Shown here one piece after another: positions 33,117 to 41,869 of a stretch of 64,000 nt of DNA. The DNA is from Antarctobacter aquimaris. GTDB taxonomy: Bacteria; Pseudomonadota; Alphaproteobacteria; Rhodobacterales; Rhodobacteraceae. The notes beneath the pieces were generated by a model. That model ran no database searches, was not told where the DNA came from, and saw only the letters and a list, made by a program, of their open reading frames with translations. Every line of letters starts with the position of its first letter. Positions within the stretch are counted from its first letter, which is position 1. The stretch covers positions 248,001 to 312,000 of the forward strand of contig NZ_FXYF01000003.1 in the NCBI RefSeq assembly GCF_900184945.1, given 5' to 3'. A program made the translations under genes and the position numbers.

Positions 33117-33941
33117 TCAGGCGTCGCGCCGGGCGATCCAGTCGTGATCGGGGTGGTTGCGAAAGCGCCATTTGCGCAGCGGGCCGGCCATGACGTTGAG
33201 GTAATAGAGATCATAGCCATAGGGCGCGCCGCAGGGGTGGTGGCCTTTCGGGACCAGCGTCACGTCATGGTCGGACACCGACATGGTCACGTCCAGCGTT
33301 CCGTCCTCGGTGAAGACCCGCTGGTGCGCGTAGCCCTGCGCCGGGTTCAGCCGGTGGTAATAGGTCTCTTCGAGGTAGGTCATGTTCGGGAAATCGTCCT
33401 CGTCATGCCGGTGCGGCGGGTAGGAGGACCAGTTTCCGGACGGGGTGTAGACCTCGGTCACCAATAGCGCGGAGGCGACGTCGCGGTCCTCCATGGCGAT
33501 GTTGTGGATGTGCCGGGTGTTGGCGCCCTTGCCACGGGTCACGAGGCCGATCCCCTCGGGGCCGAGTTGCGCGGCCGGGTAGTCTGCGCTGGCCGGCGCG
33601 GTGCAGACCGCCAGCGTGCAGTCGGTGGTGGCGGTGACGGTCCAGTCGCTGCCGCGGGGAATGTAGACCGCGTGCGGCGGGATGCGGTCAAAGACGCTCA
33701 TCCGGTCGCCCAATTCGCCGAAGTCATGACCGGTGCAGCTGACATGGGCCTTGCCCTCGACCAGCACCAGGATGGCCTCCAGAGCGCCGGTCCGGCCTTC
33801 GGCATGGCCGTCCGGGCCGAGCCGCCAGAGCTGGAAGCCGACGTGGTTCCAGTCCGGGCTTTCCGAGGTGCGGGCGTTTTCGATGGTCACGTCGTGAACC
33901 TTGCCGGAGGTGCCGGAGGGTTTGCGCAGAAGCTGGGTCAT
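33117..33941 (-). CDS. iolB: 5-deoxy-glucuronate isomerase
   Basis: A 274-residue KduI/IolB cupin that converts 5-deoxy-D-glucuronate to 5-dehydro-2-deoxy-D-gluconate in myo-inositol catabolism. The family blocks WSSYPPHRHDEDDFPNMTYLEE (in part; metal His and Glu) and HHPCGAPYGYDLYYLNVMAG are clear. It is last in the iol operon, 32 bp after the PhyH gene, and converges with the flavin dehydrogenase gene. Confidence 0.95.
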   Translation of the reverse strand: MTQLLRKPSGTSGKVHDVTIENARTSESPDWNHVGFQLWRLGPDGHAEGRTGALEAILVLVEGKAHVSCTGHDFGELGDRMSVFDRIPPHAVYIPRGSDWTVTATTDCTLAVCTAPASADYPAAQLGPEGIGLVTRGKGANTRHIHNIAMEDRDVASALLVTEVYTPSGNWSSYPPHRHDEDDFPNMTYLEETYYHRLNPAQGYAHQRVFTEDGTLDVTMSVSDHDVTLVPKGHHPCGAPYGYDLYYLNVMAGPLRKWRFRNHPDHDWIARRDA

Positions 33942-33973
33942 GGCTCTTTCCTTTCGTCGCGGGGCATCGCCGG

Positions 33974-35140
33974 TCAGGGCCGGCGGCGCCTGTCCTGGGC
34001 GTCGAGCGCCGCGTTGAAGGCCTGCGCCGTGAAGCCTTCGGACAGGGCGCGGTGGAACAGCGCCGCCTGGGTTTCCGGAGCGAGGCCGCCCAGTGGCGGG
34101 TCGCTGTCGAGATTGGTGGGGAAGGCATAGCCTTCGGCGGTCGCGGCGATGGCAGCGGCGGTTTCGGCATCGTCCATCAGGTCTGCGGCGCGCAGGTCCT
34201 GCAGGACGGGATAGAGCGCGCGGCACATGGCGCTGCGGTCGATCGATTCCATCGCGCGGCCCAGCGCCGAGGAGACCTGCAACAGGTTGGCCATGCGCTG
34301 GATGTCGGGGCTGCGGTTCTCGCCCGCCGCGTGGAACAGCGCGGGGTTGAAGAACACCGCTTCGCCCTTGGCCAGCGGCAGCTGGATGCTATGCGCTTCG
34401 AAGTGGTCGCGGAAATCGTCGCGCCGATAGGCCATGTAGCCGGGGCGGTAGAGTTGCGAGAAGGGCAAGAGCTTGGTCGGGCCGCTTTCGACCGGCATGT
34501 CGCAATGCGCGACGGCGCCTTGCAGGGTCATCACCGCCGACAGGTCATGCGCATGCGCCGGGAAGCGCGCGGCCACTTCGGCGGTCTGAAAACCGAGGTG
34601 ATAGTCGCGGTGCGCGGTCTGCGCCTGCCCGCCGGGGCGGACCAGGTTGACCTGCGCGGTCACCTGGTAGAACGGGCCGAGCCAGGCCTCGCAGACCGCG
34701 GCGATGGCCGGGTTGCCGTAGTAGAGGGCAAAGGCCCGCGGGTCTTCGAGGCAGTGCTTTTGCAGCGCGTTCCAGATGCGGGCATTGGCGCCGGCCTTGG
34801 CGAAATGGTCCCCGGCGCCAACTCCGGCGGCCTTTTCCCGGTCGATGATGCGGTCAAAGAGCGCGGTGGCCGTGTCGATGGGCGCGGTGTCGGCATAGGC
34901 CGTCTTCAGCACAAGCACACCGGCCGACAGGCCCAGAACATGGCCCCATTCGGCCAGCAGCGCCCGGCGCTGCACCGGGTCGCCCAGCACGGCCTGGAGG
35001 GCGGGCACGTCGTAGACCGGCACGTTGTGCTCGACCGCCGCGGCGAACCGCAGGTCCGACAGGCGCAGCGTCTGGCCGGTCAGCCGGGCGAACTCGGCCA
35101 GGTCGCAGGAGGCCACATCGAAATACACCGCGTCCTTCAT
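33974..35140 (-). CDS. Phytanoyl-CoA dioxygenase (PhyH) family protein in the iol operon
   Basis: A 388-residue protein related to the Fe(II)/2-oxoglutarate oxygenases of the PhyH group. A candidate HxD motif is QTAHRDYHLGFQ, and a distal His/Arg pair is FHAAGENRSPDIQRMANL. The strand VFFNPALFHAAGENRS fits the second half of the double-stranded beta helix. PhyH members hydroxylate lipids, amino acids or sugars, and the substrate here is unknown. Its ATG overlaps the stop of the 75-residue gene upstream as ATGA, so it is firmly inside the inositol operon. Confidence 0.8.
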   Translation of the reverse strand: MKDAVYFDVASCDLAEFARLTGQTLRLSDLRFAAAVEHNVPVYDVPALQAVLGDPVQRRALLAEWGHVLGLSAGVLVLKTAYADTAPIDTATALFDRIIDREKAAGVGAGDHFAKAGANARIWNALQKHCLEDPRAFALYYGNPAIAAVCEAWLGPFYQVTAQVNLVRPGGQAQTAHRDYHLGFQTAEVAARFPAHAHDLSAVMTLQGAVAHCDMPVESGPTKLLPFSQLYRPGYMAYRRDDFRDHFEAHSIQLPLAKGEAVFFNPALFHAAGENRSPDIQRMANLLQVSSALGRAMESIDRSAMCRALYPVLQDLRAADLMDDAETAAAIAATAEGYAFPTNLDSDPPLGGLAPETQAALFHRALSEGFTAQAFNAALDAQDRRRRP

Positions 35141-35364
35141 GACGGGTCCTCCTTGTCCTTCAGCTTCTGGCGGATGCCTTCCTCGTCGAAGGCGATGAAG
35201 AACTGGTGGGCGCACCAGATGCCGGGGGCGGCGAAGAGGATCGCCCAGAAGACATTGCCGCCGCTGAGTTCGACGACCGCCCAGCCGAGGCAGGCCGCCA
35301 CGGTCACGATCCGCCGCCAGAGCGGCAGGAAGAACGGGTGCTGGACGTCGAAGGCGTCTTTCAT
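35137..35364 (-). CDS. 75-residue membrane protein in the iol operon
   Basis: A small protein with one long or two short hydrophobic stretches (residues 19-32 IVTVAACLGWAVVE and 38-58 VFWAILFAAPGIWCAHQFFIA) and a charged tail ending KLKDKEDPS. It overlaps PhyH by four bases (ATGA) and lies six bases after iolE. I do not recognise a family. The tight fit supports it as a real gene. Confidence 0.7.
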   Translation of the reverse strand: MKDAFDVQHPFFLPLWRRIVTVAACLGWAVVELSGGNVFWAILFAAPGIWCAHQFFIAFDEEGIRQKLKDKEDPS

Positions 35365-35370
35365 CCGCGC

Positions 35371-36270
35371 TCAGCCCTCGACCGTCAGGCCAGCCTGCGC
35401 GCAGACCGACAGGATGTGCTGGTAGCCTTTCTTCGAGTACTCGTAGGGCGGGGCCTTGGCCGGGTCCTGCTCGGCCTCGACCACGATCCAGCCGTTGTAG
35501 TCCATCGCCTTGAGTTTCTGCGCCACGGCGAGGAAGTCGATGCAGCCGTCACCGGGCACGGTGAAGGCCCCCGCGATCACCGCGTCGAGAAAGCTGCGGT
35601 CGTTCGCGCGCACGTCCGTGACGATCTCGGGGCGGATGTCCTTGAAGTGGACGTGGCGCACACGGTGCGACCAGCGGTCCAGCGTCGCCATCACGTCGCC
35701 ACCGCCGAACAGCAGGTGCCCGGTGTCAAAGCACAAGCTGACCTCGGGGGAAGCGCCCTCCATCAGCCAGTTCACATCGTCCTCATCCTCGATGATCGAG
35801 CCCATGTGGTGATGGTAGGCCATCGGCATCCCCCGGTCGGCCATCCACCTGGCCAGTTCCGACAGCTTGGCGGCATAGGCGGTGACTTCGTCGCGGCTCA
35901 GCTTGGGGCGGTTGTTCACGGGGGTGCCGATCTGGCCCTGCACGGTGTTCGAGCATTCGGCGTAGACGATGCAGGGGCTGTTCAGCGCGATGAACTGGTC
36001 GACCTGCTGGCGCACGGCTTCGATCTCTTGTGCCACGTCGTTGACCAGCAGGTTGCCGGAACACCAGCCGCCGCAGAGCGCGATGTCGTAATTCTCGAGG
36101 TAGGCGCGCAGCCCCTCGGTGTCATGCGGCATGCGCTGGCCGCGCTCGACGCCGGTATAGCCGATCTCGCGGCTTTCCTGCAGCGCCTGCTCCATCGTGT
36201 AGGCGGCGGTGAGGTCCGGCAGGTCGTCGTTCTGCCAGGCGATGGGGGAAATGCCGATCTTGACGCTCAT
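35371..36270 (-). CDS. iolE: Myo-inosose-2 dehydratase
   Basis: A 299-residue TIM-barrel enzyme (AP endonuclease 2 family) that dehydrates scyllo-inosose to 3D-(3,5/4)-trihydroxycyclohexane-1,2-dione. The start VKIGISPIAWQNDDLPDL is diagnostic. Metal-site strands MAYHHHMGSIIEDEDD, LCFDTGHLLFGGGD and HVHFKDI follow, and the C-terminus has VVEAEQDPAKAPP. It lies 92 bp after iolD. Confidence 0.97.
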   Translation of the reverse strand: MSVKIGISPIAWQNDDLPDLTAAYTMEQALQESREIGYTGVERGQRMPHDTEGLRAYLENYDIALCGGWCSGNLLVNDVAQEIEAVRQQVDQFIALNSPCIVYAECSNTVQGQIGTPVNNRPKLSRDEVTAYAAKLSELARWMADRGMPMAYHHHMGSIIEDEDDVNWLMEGASPEVSLCFDTGHLLFGGGDVMATLDRWSHRVRHVHFKDIRPEIVTDVRANDRSFLDAVIAGAFTVPGDGCIDFLAVAQKLKAMDYNGWIVVEAEQDPAKAPPYEYSKKGYQHILSVCAQAGLTVEG

Positions 36271-36362
36271 GGTCTCTTGCTTTCGTTGCGCGCGCCGGGG
36301 TTGGGCGGCGGTTGGTCGTTTGGGTCGGGGGCGGGCCGGGGTATCCGGCCGGCCGTATCTGC

Positions 36363-38180
36363 TCAGGTCCGGGCCTTGAGCGCGGCCTCGTAGGCCTTGC
36401 GTTTCGCGGTCACCTCGGCGCGCTCGGACACCTCGGGCACCGCCACCTCCCACCAGCAGCCGCCGTGCGGCGTGCTGGGGTAGGGGTCGGTGTCGATGAC
36501 CACGACAAAGGGGCCGTCGGCCTGCTTGGCGCGGGCCAGCGCGTCCTCCAGTTCGGCGATCGAGGTGACATGCACCGCCGCAGCCCCCATCGAGGCCGCG
36601 TGGGCGGCAAAGTCGATGTTCGACGGGGTCTTGTGTACCGCATGGTCCAGCAGGTTGTTGAACTCGGCCCCGCCGGTGCCCATTTGAAGCCGGTTGATGC
36701 AGCCGAAACCGCGGTTGTCGGTGATGACAAGCGTGAACTTGATCCCCATCATGACGGCGGTGGCCAGTTCGGAGTTGGCCATCATGTAGGTGCCGTCGCC
36801 GGCAAAGCAGACCACGTCGCGGTCCGGCTGGGCCATCTTGATGCCCATGGCGCCGGCGATCTCGTAGCCCATGCAGCTGAAACCGTATTCCATGTGGTAG
36901 GCGCCGGGGCGCGGGGCCTTCCACAGCTTGTGCAGCTCACCCGGCATGGTGCCGGCGGCGCACATCACCACGGTGTCGGGGCCGGAGGCGCGCTGCACCG
37001 CGCCGATCACCTGCATGTCGGTCGGCAGGGCGTTGCCGTCCCTGGGCGCGTCGGTCAGCGGGTCGACCTTGGCGAACCAGTCGGCCTTGAGGCCCTCGGG
37101 GGCATCCTCGGCCCGGTAGGACGACAGTTCCAGCGCCAGTTCGGTCAGCCCGGTCCTTGCGTCCGATTGCAGCGGCAGCGCGCCGTGTTTCACCGCGTCG
37201 TAGGCGTTGACGTTCAGGCTGACCAGCGTCGCCTTGGGGAAGACCGACCACGACCCGGTGGTGAAATCCTGGAACCGCGTGCCGACGCCCAGCACCAGGT
37301 CGGCCTCGGCACAGAGGGCATTGGCCGAACCCGCGCCGGTGACGCCGACCGGCCCCAGGTTCAGCGGGTGATCCCAGGCGAGCGCGGACTTGCCGGCCTG
37401 CGTCTCGACCACGGGGATGTTGTGCGCCTCGGCAAAGCTTTGCAGGTCGTGGCAGGCGTCCGAGTAGTGCACGCCGCCCCCGGCGACGATGACCGGGCGT
37501 TTCGCCGCGCGGATCTTTTCCACCACGCGGTGCAATTCGTGGTGATCGGGGCGGATGCGGCGCATGTACCAGGTGCGCGGCGCGAAGAACTGTGCGGGGT
37601 AGTCATGCGCCTCGGCCTGCACGTCCTGGCAAAAGGCCAGCGTGACCGGGCCGCATTGCGCCGGGTCGGTCAATGTCGCCAAGGCGCGGGGCAGGGCGGT
37701 CAGCAGCTGTTCCGGCCGGGTGATCCGGTCAAAGTAGCGCGACACGGGGCGGAAACAGTCGTTGGCGGACACCGTGCCGTCGCCGAAATCCTCGACCTGC
37801 TGCAACACCGGGTCCGGGCCGCGATGGGCAAAGACATCGCCGGGCACCAGCAGTACGGGCAGGCGGTTGACATGCGCCAGGGCGGCGGCGGTGACCATGT
37901 TTGTCGCGCCCGGCCCGATGGAAGAGGTGACCATCATCGCCCGCTTGCGCTGCGACTGCTTGGCATAGGCGATGGCGGCGTGCGCCATGGTCTGCTCGTT
38001 GTGGCCCCGGTAGGTGGGCAGGGTGTCGCGCACGCCGTACAGCGCCTCGCCCAGGCCGGCGACGTTGCCGTGGCCAAAGATCGCCCAGCAGCCCGCGAGG
38101 AACCTTTCGCCGTCCTCGTTCATCTGCGCCGAGAGATAGCGCACCATCGCCTGCGCGGCGGTCAGTCGGATCGTGGTCAT
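36363..38180 (-). CDS. iolD: 3D-(3,5/4)-trihydroxycyclohexane-1,2-dione acylhydrolase
   Basis: A 605-residue thiamine-diphosphate enzyme that opens the inositol-derived ring to 5-deoxy-D-glucuronate. The N-terminal PYR domain begins IRLTAAQAMVRYLSAQMN, with the conserved region FGHGNVAGLGEALY. The TPP-binding motif of the C-terminal domain is CFAGDGTYMMANSELATAVM and then KFTLVITDN. Its ATG overlaps the OsmC-family stop by four bases. Confidence 0.97.
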   Translation of the reverse strand: MTTIRLTAAQAMVRYLSAQMNEDGERFLAGCWAIFGHGNVAGLGEALYGVRDTLPTYRGHNEQTMAHAAIAYAKQSQRKRAMMVTSSIGPGATNMVTAAALAHVNRLPVLLVPGDVFAHRGPDPVLQQVEDFGDGTVSANDCFRPVSRYFDRITRPEQLLTALPRALATLTDPAQCGPVTLAFCQDVQAEAHDYPAQFFAPRTWYMRRIRPDHHELHRVVEKIRAAKRPVIVAGGGVHYSDACHDLQSFAEAHNIPVVETQAGKSALAWDHPLNLGPVGVTGAGSANALCAEADLVLGVGTRFQDFTTGSWSVFPKATLVSLNVNAYDAVKHGALPLQSDARTGLTELALELSSYRAEDAPEGLKADWFAKVDPLTDAPRDGNALPTDMQVIGAVQRASGPDTVVMCAAGTMPGELHKLWKAPRPGAYHMEYGFSCMGYEIAGAMGIKMAQPDRDVVCFAGDGTYMMANSELATAVMMGIKFTLVITDNRGFGCINRLQMGTGGAEFNNLLDHAVHKTPSNIDFAAHAASMGAAAVHVTSIAELEDALARAKQADGPFVVVIDTDPYPSTPHGGCWWEVAVPEVSERAEVTAKRKAYEAALKART

Positions 38181-38605
38181 TTGGTGTCCCCGCTGGTCAG
38201 TCGTTCAAAGGAAATGGCAAGCGCGCCGGTCAGTGAATTGGCGACGGTGCTGGTTTCACGTGCGCGGTCGAACACATCCTGGCAGGCGGCGGCGTCGGGT
38301 CCGTCCAGCCGCGCTGCGATCCTGGCGCGGACGATCCGCATCGGGGTTCCGGCCAGCTCGACCTCGGCCTTGACAGTAACGACGCGCACCGCCGCCGACC
38401 GTTCGGCGGCGACATAATGCAGGTCGTTCCAGAAGCAGCCGCCCAGCGCCGAGGCCAGCAGTTCGGCGCCGTTCAGCCCCAGGCCCGTGCCGCCGACCTT
38501 GCCCTGCGGCCGGTCGGCGATCACGGCGTGCCCGGTTTCCGTGTGGCCCAGCCCGGCACCGGTGCCCGAGACCGGGGAAAAGGTGACGCCGACGTGTCTG
38601 CTCAT
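38177..38605 (-). CDS. OsmC-family protein in the iol operon
   Basis: A 142-residue OsmC/Ohr-like protein. The central helix GLNGAELLASALGGCFWNDLHYVA holds the usual first cysteine, and the C-terminal segment carries CQDVFDRARETSTVANSL, where the second redox Cys would be (AACQD). Members reduce organic peroxides or have lost that role. It overlaps iolD and iolC by four bases on each side, so it is fully embedded in the operon. Its link to inositol use is unknown. Confidence 0.82.
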   Translation of the reverse strand: MSRHVGVTFSPVSGTGAGLGHTETGHAVIADRPQGKVGGTGLGLNGAELLASALGGCFWNDLHYVAAERSAAVRVVTVKAEVELAGTPMRIVRARIAARLDGPDAAACQDVFDRARETSTVANSLTGALAISFERLTSGDTK

Positions 38606-40503
38606 TCCGAAATCCTCCGTGCGATATCCCAGTAGCCGCAGAGACGTGCATAGGTGTCCCGCATTTGTTCGACGGCTTCGCCATCGGTGATCCCGCCGGT
38701 CATCCAGACCCGGGCCGCATCGCCAAAGATCGTCCGGCCGACGGCAAAGCCCTTGACCAGCGGGTATTTCGCGGCGACCGCAAAACTGGCCCTGAGCGCG
38801 TCCTCGGCGGCGGCGAGGCCCAGCACCACGATCCCGCGTGTGTGGGGGTCATTCTCCTCGATGGCCTGGACGGTTGCGGTCCAGGCGGCATCGCTCTGCA
38901 TCGGCTCCAGCTTCCACCAGTCGGGGGTCACGCCGATGTCGTAGAAGCGGCGGATGACCTGCGCGGTGGTGTCGTCGTCCACGGGTCCGACCTTGGACGG
39001 GATCACCTCCAGCAGGAATTCCAGCCGGTTGCGTCGCGCGGCGTGGAACAGCCGCAGGACGGTTTCCTCCTGGTGCGCCCAGGTGGCCGCGTCGTCGTCC
39101 GGGTGGGCAAAGCACAGCACCTTTACCACGTGTTCCAGCGGCCATTCGTTCAGCCCGCCGAAATCCGGCCCGATCTCAGGCTCCAGCATCAGCGGGCGCG
39201 AGCCGGGCCATTCCACCGGGCGGCCGATCCAGAGACCGCGCCCGGCGGCCTGATACAGCGCATCGCGCCCCAGGCGGGAATCGCACAGCAGGCCATAGCC
39301 GGGCCGCCCGTCCGCCACCTGCGCGCAGGCCTCCAGGCACAGCGTCTTGAACTGGCCGATCTTCGCCGGGGTCGCGCCGTCAAGCTCTTCCAACTGCATC
39401 CGGTGGTCAAAGGCAAAGACCCGCATGGTGGACCAGTCACCCTTGCGGTTGGTCGCCCAGTGGACCTGTTCCAGCTCGGTATCTTTGCGCAGCGCCTTTT
39501 CCCTGACTCCGCGTTTCAGGAAGAATTGCAGCTCCGTCCAGGACGGGTAGGCCGGGGTGCAGCCGTGCCGCGACACGGCAAAGGCGCCGCAGGCATTGGC
39601 GTAGGTCAGCGCGGTGGGCCAGTCCTGCCCGGTCAGCCAGCCCTTGAGCAGCCCCGACATGAAACCATCGCCCGCGCCCAGCACGTTGAACACCTCGATC
39701 GGAAAGCCCGGACCGCTCTGGCCCTCGTCCAGCGTGTCGGGGATGTCGCCGGTGAAGGCGACCGCGCCCATCGGCCCCCGCTTGCACACCAGCGTCGCGG
39801 CGGACACCGCGCGCACGGCGCGCAGCGCCTGGATCGTGTCCGTGGTGCCGCTGGCGATGTGAAACTCTTCCTCGGTGCCGACGATCAGGTCGAACAGGTG
39901 CAGCGTGGCCTGCAACTTGGCCGTGACCTTGTCCGAGGCGATAAAGCGTTCCTCGCCCGCGCCGTGCCCGGCCAGGCCCCAGAGATTGGGCCGGTAGTCG
40001 ATGTCGAGCCCGGTCAACATGCCGTTTTCGCGGGCGATACTCAGCGCCTTGAGCACCGCCGCCTCGGTCCGGGGGTGCGACAGGTGCGTGCCGGTGGCCA
40101 CGACCGCGCGCGCCTGGGTGATGAAGGCCGGGTCGATGTCGTCCTCGCACAGCGCCATGTCGGCGCAATTCTCGCGGTAGAAAATCAGCGGAAACTGCGA
40201 CTGGTCGCGGATGCCCAGCAGCACCAGCGCGGTCAGGCGCTCGGGGTCGGTGACGATGCCGCGCGTGTCGACGCCTTCCTTGCGCAGTTCCTCGATGATG
40301 AAGCGGCCCATGTGCTCGTCGCCGACGCGGGTGATCAGCGCCGATTTCAGCCCCAGCCGGGCGGTGCCCGCCGCGATGTTGGTGGGGGATCCGCCGATGT
40401 ACTTGTTGAAGCTCGCCATGTCCTCGAGCCGCCCGCCGACCTGCGCGCCGTAGAGGTCGACCGACGACCTGCCAATGGTGATCACATCCAGGGTCTTGCC
40501 CAT
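38602..40503 (-). CDS. iolC: Bifunctional 5-dehydro-2-deoxygluconokinase / 2-deoxy-5-keto-gluconate-6-phosphate aldolase-like (IolC-DUF2090)
   Basis: A 633-residue fusion. Residues 1-320 are a PfkB-family sugar kinase (GRSSVDLYGAQVGGRLEDM, FNKYIGGSPTNIAAGTARLG, and the catalytic NVLGAGDGFMSGLLKGWL). Residues about 325-633 are DUF2090, a TIM-barrel aldolase-like domain (STMRVFAFDHRMQLEEL, ending AVEQMRDTYARL). Together they would phosphorylate and then cleave 5-dehydro-2-deoxygluconate, replacing separate IolC and IolJ. I chose ATG 40503, where family sequence (MGKTLDVITIGR) starts after GGAAAGG. It is first in the operon. Confidence 0.94.
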   Translation of the reverse strand: MGKTLDVITIGRSSVDLYGAQVGGRLEDMASFNKYIGGSPTNIAAGTARLGLKSALITRVGDEHMGRFIIEELRKEGVDTRGIVTDPERLTALVLLGIRDQSQFPLIFYRENCADMALCEDDIDPAFITQARAVVATGTHLSHPRTEAAVLKALSIARENGMLTGLDIDYRPNLWGLAGHGAGEERFIASDKVTAKLQATLHLFDLIVGTEEEFHIASGTTDTIQALRAVRAVSAATLVCKRGPMGAVAFTGDIPDTLDEGQSGPGFPIEVFNVLGAGDGFMSGLLKGWLTGQDWPTALTYANACGAFAVSRHGCTPAYPSWTELQFFLKRGVREKALRKDTELEQVHWATNRKGDWSTMRVFAFDHRMQLEELDGATPAKIGQFKTLCLEACAQVADGRPGYGLLCDSRLGRDALYQAAGRGLWIGRPVEWPGSRPLMLEPEIGPDFGGLNEWPLEHVVKVLCFAHPDDDAATWAHQEETVLRLFHAARRNRLEFLLEVIPSKVGPVDDDTTAQVIRRFYDIGVTPDWWKLEPMQSDAAWTATVQAIEENDPHTRGIVVLGLAAAEDALRASFAVAAKYPLVKGFAVGRTIFGDAARVWMTGGITDGEAVEQMRDTYARLCGYWDIARRISE

Positions 40504-40617
40504 GCCGTCAAACCTTTCCGGAACGTCGAGAAACGCGCCTTCCTCCCCGGTGGGGCGCGTGGTGGCGCAAACCTGTGGCGGGAGAGGGGCGGCGGTCAAT
40601 TCCCCGCCACTTGCTTC

Positions 40618-40633
40618 CTTTCATTCGTGAAAG
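40618..40633. promoter_or_regulatory. Perfect palindrome upstream of iolC, possible operator
   Basis: CTTTCA-TTCG-TGAAAG lies 115 bp before the iolC ATG, in the 195-bp gap after the LacI-type regulator gene. It could be an operator or part of the promoter. No experimental site is known to me. Confidence 0.4.
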
Positions 40634-40635
40634 AT

Positions 40636-40677
40636 TTTGAGAGGGTGGGCAAGTCATGTCCTGAGCTCTTTGAGAGG
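40636..40677. promoter_or_regulatory. Two direct repeats TTTGAGAGG spaced about three helical turns
   Basis: TTTGAGAGG occurs at 40636-40644 and 40669-40677, 33 bp apart, on the same DNA face. A related TGAGAGG arm occurs in the imperfect palindrome upstream of the regulator gene. This suggests a shared binding site for the LacI-type protein. Confidence 0.35.
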
Positions 40678-40698
40678 AAACACCATCGGTCGGCGGAC

Positions 40699-41730
40699 TC
40701 ACACCGACTCCGGCAGGTAGAGGTCGGGCCGCAGAAAGTGCTGTCCCGGGGTCGGTGGGGACTGTAGCCGCGTCGCTTCGACCATCAGCGCGACGGTGTC
40801 GGTACACAGCTTCTCCAGCGGGGTGGCGATCGCCATCTCGGCATAGCGGTCGGCCAGGGCGGCGCGGGATTCGGGGATCAGCTCGTGCAGGATCATCGCC
40901 ACCTGCCCGGGCGCGCGCACCTCGCGCAGCGCGGCGATAGCCCCCTCCATCCCGCCGCCGGCGCAGTAGAGGCCGCGCAGGTCGGGATGGCGTTGCAGCA
41001 GTTCCAGCGTCGTTTCGTAGGTCAGTTGCCGCGTCTCGAGGTTCACCATGGTGTCGAGCACGGCGAAGTCCGGCCCGTATTCGCGGAAATAGCTGCGAAA
41101 GCCGGTTTCGCGCAGTTCGTGCCCGTGCCAGCGGTAGCCGCCGACAAAGACCGCCAGCTTGCCCGGACGCGCCACCGCCTTCAGCATCATGTGCGCCGCG
41201 ATCCGCCCGGCCTTCATGTTGTTGAGGCCGATATAGCTTTGCCGGACGCCCTGCGCGTAATCGTTCAGCATGGCAAAGCAGGGAATGCCGCGCGCCTGCA
41301 ACTGGCTCACCGTGTCGGTGATCTGCACGTGGTTGACCGCCGAGGCGGCGATGGCGTCGCTGTCGCGGGCCAGGTCCAGCATCAGCCCGGCGATGTCGCC
41401 GGGGCTTTGCGAGGGGGCGAATTCCACACGCATTCGGCCGCGGATGCCGGGTGCGCGCGCCACCGCCGCCTCCATCGCGCGGGCCACGTCCTGCCAGAAC
41501 GGTTGCCGGGCCTTGGGAAAGACAAAGCCGAACCGCACCTCGGGCAGGTCCGCGAACATGCGCTGCCCGATCAGCGCGGCGGCATGGTAGCCGATGCGCT
41601 GCGCCGCCTCGTAGACACGCCGCGCGGTTTCCTCGCGCACCTTGGCGCGGCCGTTCAGGACGCGGTCCACCGTGGCAACACTGACCCCGGATTCGCGGGC
41701 CAAGTCGGTGATCGTCGGACGTTTGGCCAT
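40699..41730 (-). CDS. LacI-family transcriptional regulator, probable inositol regulator
   Basis: A 343-residue regulator. The N-terminal helix-turn-helix and hinge read PTITDLARESGVSVATVDRV and LNGRAKVREETARRVYEAA. The rest is a periplasmic-binding-protein-like sensor domain with an early ligand-binding strand (VRFGFVFPKARQPFWQDVAR) typical of sugar and polyol regulators. It sits between the iol operon (same strand, downstream) and a divergent Gfo/Idh/MocA gene. It therefore most likely controls both, with an inositol-derived ligand. Confidence 0.9.
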   Translation of the reverse strand: MAKRPTITDLARESGVSVATVDRVLNGRAKVREETARRVYEAAQRIGYHAAALIGQRMFADLPEVRFGFVFPKARQPFWQDVARAMEAAVARAPGIRGRMRVEFAPSQSPGDIAGLMLDLARDSDAIAASAVNHVQITDTVSQLQARGIPCFAMLNDYAQGVRQSYIGLNNMKAGRIAAHMMLKAVARPGKLAVFVGGYRWHGHELRETGFRSYFREYGPDFAVLDTMVNLETRQLTYETTLELLQRHPDLRGLYCAGGGMEGAIAALREVRAPGQVAMILHELIPESRAALADRYAEMAIATPLEKLCTDTVALMVEATRLQSPPTPGQHFLRPDLYLPESV

Positions 41731-41762
41731 GAGGGAACCTGCAAGTCTGAGAGAAGGCTTTG

Positions 41763-41787
41763 CCTCACATTGCGGGAAAATGAGAGG
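41763..41787. promoter_or_regulatory. Imperfect palindrome in the divergent regulator/dehydrogenase promoter region
   Basis: The arms CCTCACATT and AATGAGAGG are complementary at eight of nine positions, with a seven-base spacer. They lie 33 bp upstream of the LacI-type gene and 83 bp upstream of the dehydrogenase gene. The position suits autoregulation and control of the divergent gene. Confidence 0.45.
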
Positions 41788-41869
41788 ATTCCAATCCTTC
41801 CGGTGACGAATCCTTGTGGTTTTCCGGCAGGTTTGGCTAGGGATCGCGATGACATTGGGGGAGGACGCC

